Assembly: GCF_039680535.1 (NCBI RefSeq)
Contig: NZ_JBDKSS010000034.1
Span: 1-64,000 of the forward strand
DNA length: 64,000 nucleotides
Reading direction: 5' to 3'
DNA from: Parvibaculum sp039680535
GTDB taxonomy: Bacteria; Pseudomonadota; Alphaproteobacteria; Parvibaculales; Parvibaculaceae
Shown here: positions 60,132-64,000 of the stretch, piece after piece
Numbering within the stretch: the stretch's first letter is position 1
Layout of the letters: each line of letters opens with the position of its first letter
Position numbers and translations under genes: made by a program
The notes under the pieces: generated by a model
What the model saw: only the letters and a program-made list of their open reading frames with translations
The model's database searches: none
Told to the model about the DNA's origin: nothing

Positions 60132-60665
60132 TCACTTCTTCTTGCCTTCCTTGCGGAAGATGAATTCGCCGGCGTACTTCACGCCCTTGCCCTTGTAGGG
60201 TTCGGGGCCGCGGTAGGCGCGGATTTCCGCGGCAACCTGGCCGACTTTCTGCTTGTCGATGCCGCTGATCGAGATCTCGGTCGGCTTCCCGATCTTGACT
60301 TCGATACCTTCCGGGATCGGGTAGATCACGTCATGGCTGAAGCCGAGGCTCAGCTGAACGTTCTTGCCCTGCAGAGCGGCGCGGTAACCCACGCCGTTGA
60401 TCTCGAGGTTCGTCGTAAAGCCCTGCGTAACGCCGGTCACAAGGTTCTGCACGAGCGTGCGGGAAAGACCCCACATCGCGCGCGCCCGCTGCGTGTCATC
60501 GCGCGGCTTCACCGAAATGCCGTCGGCGCCCTGCTCAACCGTCACGTCGTCGACGAGCGTGAGCTTGAGTTCGCCCTTCGGGCCCTTCACGGCCACTTCC
60601 TGGCCGTTGATAGCCACGGTCACCCCTTGCGGGATTTCGATGGGCTTCTTACCAATTCGCGACAT
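60132..60665 (-). CDS. rplF: 50S ribosomal protein L6
   Basis: A 177-residue L6: MSRIGKKPIEIPQGVTVAINGQEVAVKGPKGEL, a duplicated fold with the second copy ending PEPYKGKGVKYAGEFIFRKEGKKK. It lies near the factor-binding site. Normal length. It follows rpsH by 39 bp on the minus strand. Confidence 0.98.
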   Translation of the reverse strand: MSRIGKKPIEIPQGVTVAINGQEVAVKGPKGELKLTLVDDVTVEQGADGISVKPRDDTQRARAMWGLSRTLVQNLVTGVTQGFTTNLEINGVGYRAALQGKNVQLSLGFSHDVIYPIPEGIEVKIGKPTEISISGIDKQKVGQVAAEIRAYRGPEPYKGKGVKYAGEFIFRKEGKKK

Positions 60666-60704
60666 GGTCTTATCTTTCCCGTCGTCTGTGGAGCTGGCGG
60701 CGTC

Positions 60705-61103
60705 TTAGAAGACGCGGCACAGCACCTCGCCGCCTACATTCTTCTCACGTGCTGCCGCATCGGACATCACGCCCTTCGGGGTCGAAAGGATCGAGATGCC
60801 GAGCCCGTTGTGCACGCTCGGCACTTCCTTGACCGACGAGTAAACCCGGCGCCCTGGCGTCGACACGCGTTCGATCAACTGAATGACCGGCGCGCCCTCG
60901 TTGTACTTCAGTTCGATCTCGAACTCGCTCTTGCCGTTCGGATAGTCAACCTTGGCATAGCCACGGATGAAACCTTCATCCGCCAGAACGTCGAGCACCC
61001 AACCGCGGAGCTTGGAGGCAGGCGTCACCACCTTGCCCTTGCCGCGGAGCTGCGCGTTCCGAATGCGGGTGATCATATCGCCCAATGGATCAGTCATCGT
61101 CAT
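60705..61103 (-). CDS. rpsH: 30S ribosomal protein S8
   Basis: A 132-residue S8: DPLGDMITRIRNAQLRGKGKVVTPASKLRGWVLDVLADEGFIRGY and the C-terminal GLGISILSTPKGVMSDAAAREKNVGGEVLCRVF. It is a primary 16S rRNA binder and, in E. coli, an autogenous translational repressor of the spc operon. ATG 61103 has AAGGAG 8 nt upstream and is preferred to ATG 61097. Confidence 0.98.
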   Translation of the reverse strand: MTMTDPLGDMITRIRNAQLRGKGKVVTPASKLRGWVLDVLADEGFIRGYAKVDYPNGKSEFEIELKYNEGAPVIQLIERVSTPGRRVYSSVKEVPSVHNGLGISILSTPKGVMSDAAAREKNVGGEVLCRVF

Positions 61104-61115
61104 ACGCGCGTCTCC

Positions 61116-61421
61116 TTACCAGCTCGACTTGACCATGCCGGGGATCTGCCCGCGGGACGCGAGGTCCCGGAGGGCGATACGCGACATGCGCAGCTTGCGG
61201 TAATAGGACCGGCTACGGCCAGTGAGCTCGCAGCGGTTGTGAATACGGGTCTTGGACGAGTTGCGCGGCAGCTCATTGAGCTTCAGCTGCGCATTGAAAC
61301 GCTCATCCACCGACAGCGACTGGTCGACCGTCATGGCCTTCAGCTTCGCCCGCTTGTTCGCGAACTTGGCCGCCAGCTTCCGCCGCTTCTGGTCTCTATT
61401 AATGGCGCTCTTCTTAGCCAT
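61116..61421 (-). CDS. rpsN: 30S ribosomal protein S14
   Basis: A 101-residue S14 of the zinc-independent long form: MAKKSAINRDQKRRKLAAKFANKRAKLKAMTVDQSLSVDERFNAQLKLNELPRNSSKTRIHNRCELTGRSRSYYRKLRMSRIALRDLASRGQIPGMVKSSW is its whole outline; only one Cys remains at the zinc site. It is in the head of the 30S subunit. ATG 61421 is the family start. Confidence 0.97.
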   Translation of the reverse strand: MAKKSAINRDQKRRKLAAKFANKRAKLKAMTVDQSLSVDERFNAQLKLNELPRNSSKTRIHNRCELTGRSRSYYRKLRMSRIALRDLASRGQIPGMVKSSW

Positions 61422-61466
61422 CCAAACCTCCGTGGGGTTCACGTTCGTCGCGAACCACAGAAAACC

Positions 61467-62021
61467 TTACTTCGAGAACGGGAAGTTGAAGGCACGCAGC
61501 AGTTCGCGCGCTTCATCATCCGTCTTCGCCGTCGTGCAGACGATAATGTCCATGCCCCAGACCTGGTCGACCTTGTCATAGTCGATCTCCGGGAAAATGA
61601 TGTGCTCTTTCAGACCCATGGCATAGTTACCACGGCCATCGAAGCTTTTCGCGTTGAGCCCGCGGAAGTCGCGGACGCGCGGGAGAGCGATCGTCACGAG
61701 ACGGTCGAGGAACTCGTACATGCGGTCCTTGCGCAGCGTGACCTTCACGCCGATCGGCATGTTCTCGCGGACCTTGAAGGTCGCGATGGAGGTCTTCGCC
61801 TTGGTGATGACCGGCTTCTGGCCGGCAATCGCCTGCAGGTCGTCGTATGCGCTCTTGATCTTCTTGGAGTCGGCGACAGCTTCGCCAACGCCCATGTTGA
61901 GCACGATCTTGTCAAGCGCAGGCACCTGCAAGGTGTTCTGGTACTTGAACTTATCAAGGAGCGCCGGACGGATCTTTTCCAGATACTCCGTCTTCAGCCG
62001 CGGAATGTATGCTTCAGCCAT
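61467..62021 (-). CDS. rplE: 50S ribosomal protein L5
   Basis: A 184-residue L5: MAEAYIPRLKTEYLEKIRPALLDKFKYQNTLQVPALDKIVLNMGVGEAV, and MYEFLDRLVTIALPRVRDFRGLNAKSFDGRGNYAMGLKEHIIFPEIDYD. It contacts 5S rRNA and the P-site tRNA. ATG 62021 is inside the end of rplX, an 8-bp overlap that couples translation. Confidence 0.97.
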   Translation of the reverse strand: MAEAYIPRLKTEYLEKIRPALLDKFKYQNTLQVPALDKIVLNMGVGEAVADSKKIKSAYDDLQAIAGQKPVITKAKTSIATFKVRENMPIGVKVTLRKDRMYEFLDRLVTIALPRVRDFRGLNAKSFDGRGNYAMGLKEHIIFPEIDYDKVDQVWGMDIIVCTTAKTDDEARELLRAFNFPFSK

Positions 62022-62331
62022 CGATCGTCTCTCCCGACGCCTTCGCAAAGCGGACCTTGCGGCCGTCTTCGAGCGTCTTGAACCCAACTCGCGTCGGCTT
62101 GCCGGTCTTCGGATCCTCGATCGCGATGTTCGAGAGTTCGATTGCAGCTTCGCGCGCTACGATACCGCCCGTCGTCGTCTGCGACGGCTTCGTATGACGC
62201 TTCACAATATTCACGCCCTGAACGAGCGCGCGGTTTTCCTTCGGCAGAACGGACAGAACTGTGCCCTTCTTGCCCTTGTCCTTGCCAGTCAGGACGACGA
62301 CCTTGTCGCCCTTTTTAATCTTCGCAGCCAT
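62014..62331 (-). CDS. rplX: 50S ribosomal protein L24
   Basis: A 105-residue L24: AAKIKKGDKVVVLTGKDKGKKGTVLSVLPKENRALVQGVNIVKRHTKPSQ (KOW motif), followed by ELSNIAIEDPKTGKPTRVGFK. It starts assembly of the large subunit. ATG 62331 overlaps the rplN stop. Translation coupling on both sides is clear from the overlaps. Confidence 0.97.
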   Translation of the reverse strand: MAAKIKKGDKVVVLTGKDKGKKGTVLSVLPKENRALVQGVNIVKRHTKPSQTTTGGIVAREAAIELSNIAIEDPKTGKPTRVGFKTLEDGRKVRFAKASGETIDG

Positions 62332-62699
62332 CAAAGCACCTCCGGCGCGAGCGAAACGATCTTCATGTGGTTCTTCGCACGGAGCTCACGGGTAACCGGG
62401 CCGAAGATACGCGTGCCAACCGGCTCGCCCTGGTTATTGATGAGCACGGCGGCATTGCGATCAAAACGGATCACGCTGCCATCGGCGCGGCGGATGTCCT
62501 TCGCGGTGCGAACCACCACGGCCTTCATCACCTCGCCCTTCTTCACCTTGCCGCGCGGGATCGCTTCCTTGATGCTGACGACGATGATGTCGCCAACGGA
62601 CGCGTACTTCCGCTTGGAACCGCCCAGAACCTTGATGCACATGACGCGGCGCGCACCAGAGTTGTCGGCGACGTCGAGGTTCGTCTCTTGCTGAATCAT
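62331..62699 (-). CDS. rplN: 50S ribosomal protein L14
   Basis: A 122-residue L14: MIQQETNLDVADNSGARRVMCIKVLGGSKRKYASVGDIIVVSIKEAIPRGKVKKGEV, a highly conserved OB-like protein at the subunit interface (bridge B5/B8). ATG 62699 is the conserved start; the frame goes up to 62732. Confidence 0.98.
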   Translation of the reverse strand: MIQQETNLDVADNSGARRVMCIKVLGGSKRKYASVGDIIVVSIKEAIPRGKVKKGEVMKAVVVRTAKDIRRADGSVIRFDRNAAVLINNQGEPVGTRIFGPVTRELRAKNHMKIVSLAPEVL

Positions 62700-62744
62700 G
62701 ACTTCATCCGCCTTGCTCGGAAGAGCCTGCACCCTCTATCGGGA

Positions 62745-62981
62745 TCAGGCTTCGTCCGTAAATACTTCCCATTTCTTCAGCTTCGAGATCGGGCGGCATT
62801 CGCGGATCTTCACGATATCGCCAACCTTCACCGAGTTGCTCTCGTCATGCGCGTGGTACTTCTTCGAACGGCGCACGATCTTCCGGAGCACGGGATCGCT
62901 GAAGCGGCGTTCGACGTTGACCACCACGGTCTTGTTGTTCTTGTCGCTGACCACGACACCCTGCAGAATTCTCTTCGGCAT
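62745..62981 (-). CDS. rpsQ: 30S ribosomal protein S17
   Basis: A 78-residue S17: MPKRILQGVVVSDKNNKTVVVNVERRFSDPVLRKIVRRSKKYHAHDESNSVKVGDIVKIRECRPISKLKKWEV. An OB-fold primary 16S rRNA binder. Standard position between rpmC and rplN. Confidence 0.98.
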   Translation of the reverse strand: MPKRILQGVVVSDKNNKTVVVNVERRFSDPVLRKIVRRSKKYHAHDESNSVKVGDIVKIRECRPISKLKKWEVFTDEA

Positions 62982-62991
62982 TTGCTAGTCC

Positions 62992-63195
62992 TCAGCCCTT
63001 GACCTGCGCGGTGGCATGCTGCCGCTGGATCGTCTTGATGCGCGCGATATCGCGACGCACCTGCTTCTGACGCGAAGTCTTTTCCAGCTGTCCGCTCGCG
63101 CTCTGGAAGCGCAGGTTGAACTGCTCCTTCTTCAGCTTCAGGAGTTGGTCCTGCAGCTGATCCGGCGTCATATCTTTCACTTCGCTGGCCTTCAT
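62992..63195 (-). CDS. rpmC: 50S ribosomal protein L29
   Basis: A 67-residue helical L29: MKASEVKDMTPDQLQDQLLKLKKEQFNLRFQSASGQLEKTSRQKQVRRDIARIKTIQRQ. It lies at the tunnel exit next to L23, where SRP and trigger factor dock. Standard place between rplP and rpsQ. Confidence 0.98.
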   Translation of the reverse strand: MKASEVKDMTPDQLQDQLLKLKKEQFNLRFQSASGQLEKTSRQKQVRRDIARIKTIQRQHATAQVKG

Positions 63196-63239
63196 GGCCT
63201 CACCCTTTCGTTCTGACCGCGCTCGGCGGATTAATCGCC

Positions 63240-63659
63240 TTACGCGTGCTCGCCCGGGCGAGCCACGAACCTCGTTTTGATCGGCAGCTTCGCCGCGCCG
63301 AGGCGAAGCGCCTCCTCGGCAACCGCAAGCGGCACACCGTCGAGCTCGAACATGATCCGGCCCGGCTTCACGCGAGCCGCCCAGAATTCCGGCGAGCCCT
63401 TGCCCTTACCCATTCGAACTTCGGTCGGCTTCGCCGAAACCGGAACGTCCGGGAAAATGCGGATCCACACGCGGCCTGCGCGCTTCATGTGGCGGGTGAT
63501 CGCGCGGCGGGCCGCCTCGATCTGCCGCGCCGTCACGCGAGCGGGCTCCTGGGCCTTGAGGCCAAAGGCCCCAAAGTCGAGGTTCGTGCCACCCTTGGCA
63601 TTGCCATGGATGCGGCCCTTATGAGCCTTGCGGAACTTAGTGCGCTTCGGTTGCAACAT
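63240..63659 (-). CDS. rplP: 50S ribosomal protein L16
   Basis: A 139-residue L16: MLQPKRTKFRKAHKGRIHGNAKGGTNLDFGAFGLKA, and RVWIRIFPDVPVSAKPTEVRMGKGKGSPEFWAARVKPGRIMFELDGVPLAVAEEALRLGAAKLPIKTRFV. It contacts the A-site tRNA. Downstream of rpsC in the S10 operon order. Confidence 0.98.
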   Translation of the reverse strand: MLQPKRTKFRKAHKGRIHGNAKGGTNLDFGAFGLKAQEPARVTARQIEAARRAITRHMKRAGRVWIRIFPDVPVSAKPTEVRMGKGKGSPEFWAARVKPGRIMFELDGVPLAVAEEALRLGAAKLPIKTRFVARPGEHA

Positions 63660-63693
63660 GGTCGAAACTCTCTTCGCTCAAATCTTCAGGCGC

Positions 63694-64000
<307 letters not shown>

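Noticed and set aside
60114..62081. 655-codon plus-strand frame over the spc operon
   Set aside because: Antisense to rplF, rpsH, rpsN and rplE; composition is that of a shadow frame.

Overview
This 64-kb window is a chromosomal segment of an alphaproteobacterium. It is GC-rich with a strong preference for G or C at third codon positions. It carries the Caulobacter-type cell-cycle genes divK, pleD and mipZ, an EipB-type envelope protein, ATP12, and DUF1489 and DUF3572 proteins. The gene set and a Rhizobiales-style palindromic repeat suggest a Parvibaculum-like member of the Hyphomicrobiales; the genus is inference. No prophage, insertion sequence, CRISPR array or plasmid gene was seen.

Layout. 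1-3.5 kb: tail of a DUF983 protein, two tandem Nudix hydrolases, an MFS permease and rpmG with its terminator. 3.9-5.6 kb: the cell-cycle pair divK-pleD on the minus strand. 5.8-14.6 kb: housekeeping genes (DUF3572, a HAD phosphatase, a ROK kinase, dinB with a zinc ribbon, a GST, EipB, a D-2-hydroxyacid dehydrogenase, a RidA-like protein, a FemAB-like GNAT, a HIT protein and a VOC protein). 14.7-20.7 kb: clpS-clpA, a D,D-carboxypeptidase with a SPOR domain, and mipZ. 21.1-26.7 kb: a tightly packed permease, glutamine-synthetase-like, aldehyde dehydrogenase and iron alcohol dehydrogenase cluster. It reads best as a gamma-glutamylation route for an amine or amino alcohol. 27-28.4 kb: panC and DUF1489.

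28.4-37.4 kb holds much of leucine and acyl-CoA catabolism: both methylcrotonyl-CoA carboxylase subunits, a divergent TetR regulator with a palindrome over the mccB promoter, a thiolase, a thioesterase and isovaleryl-CoA dehydrogenase. 37.4-42.3 kb: a periplasmic Kelch protein, tRNA-Leu(GAG), cysH with a siroheme-synthase N-domain gene, an orphan FliN-like SpoA protein, lipB and a bactofilin-like membrane protein. 42.4-46 kb: propionyl-CoA carboxylase (pccB-pccA). 46.1-53.6 kb: a chain degQ, rarA, crcB, rluC-like, HAD phosphatase, asmA, ATP12, all on the minus strand and mostly stop-start overlapping.

53.7-64 kb is the 3' part of the S10-spc-alpha ribosomal superoperon on the minus strand, from rpsC (cut by the window edge) through secY, adk and rpoA to rplQ and its terminator.

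The window is mostly ordinary core genome. The parts that merit follow-up are the amine cluster, the TetR/mcc operator, the structured gene-free stretch after rpmG, the hairpin upstream of mipZ, the nested palindrome between the mcc genes, and the repeated 4-bp convergent stop overlaps.
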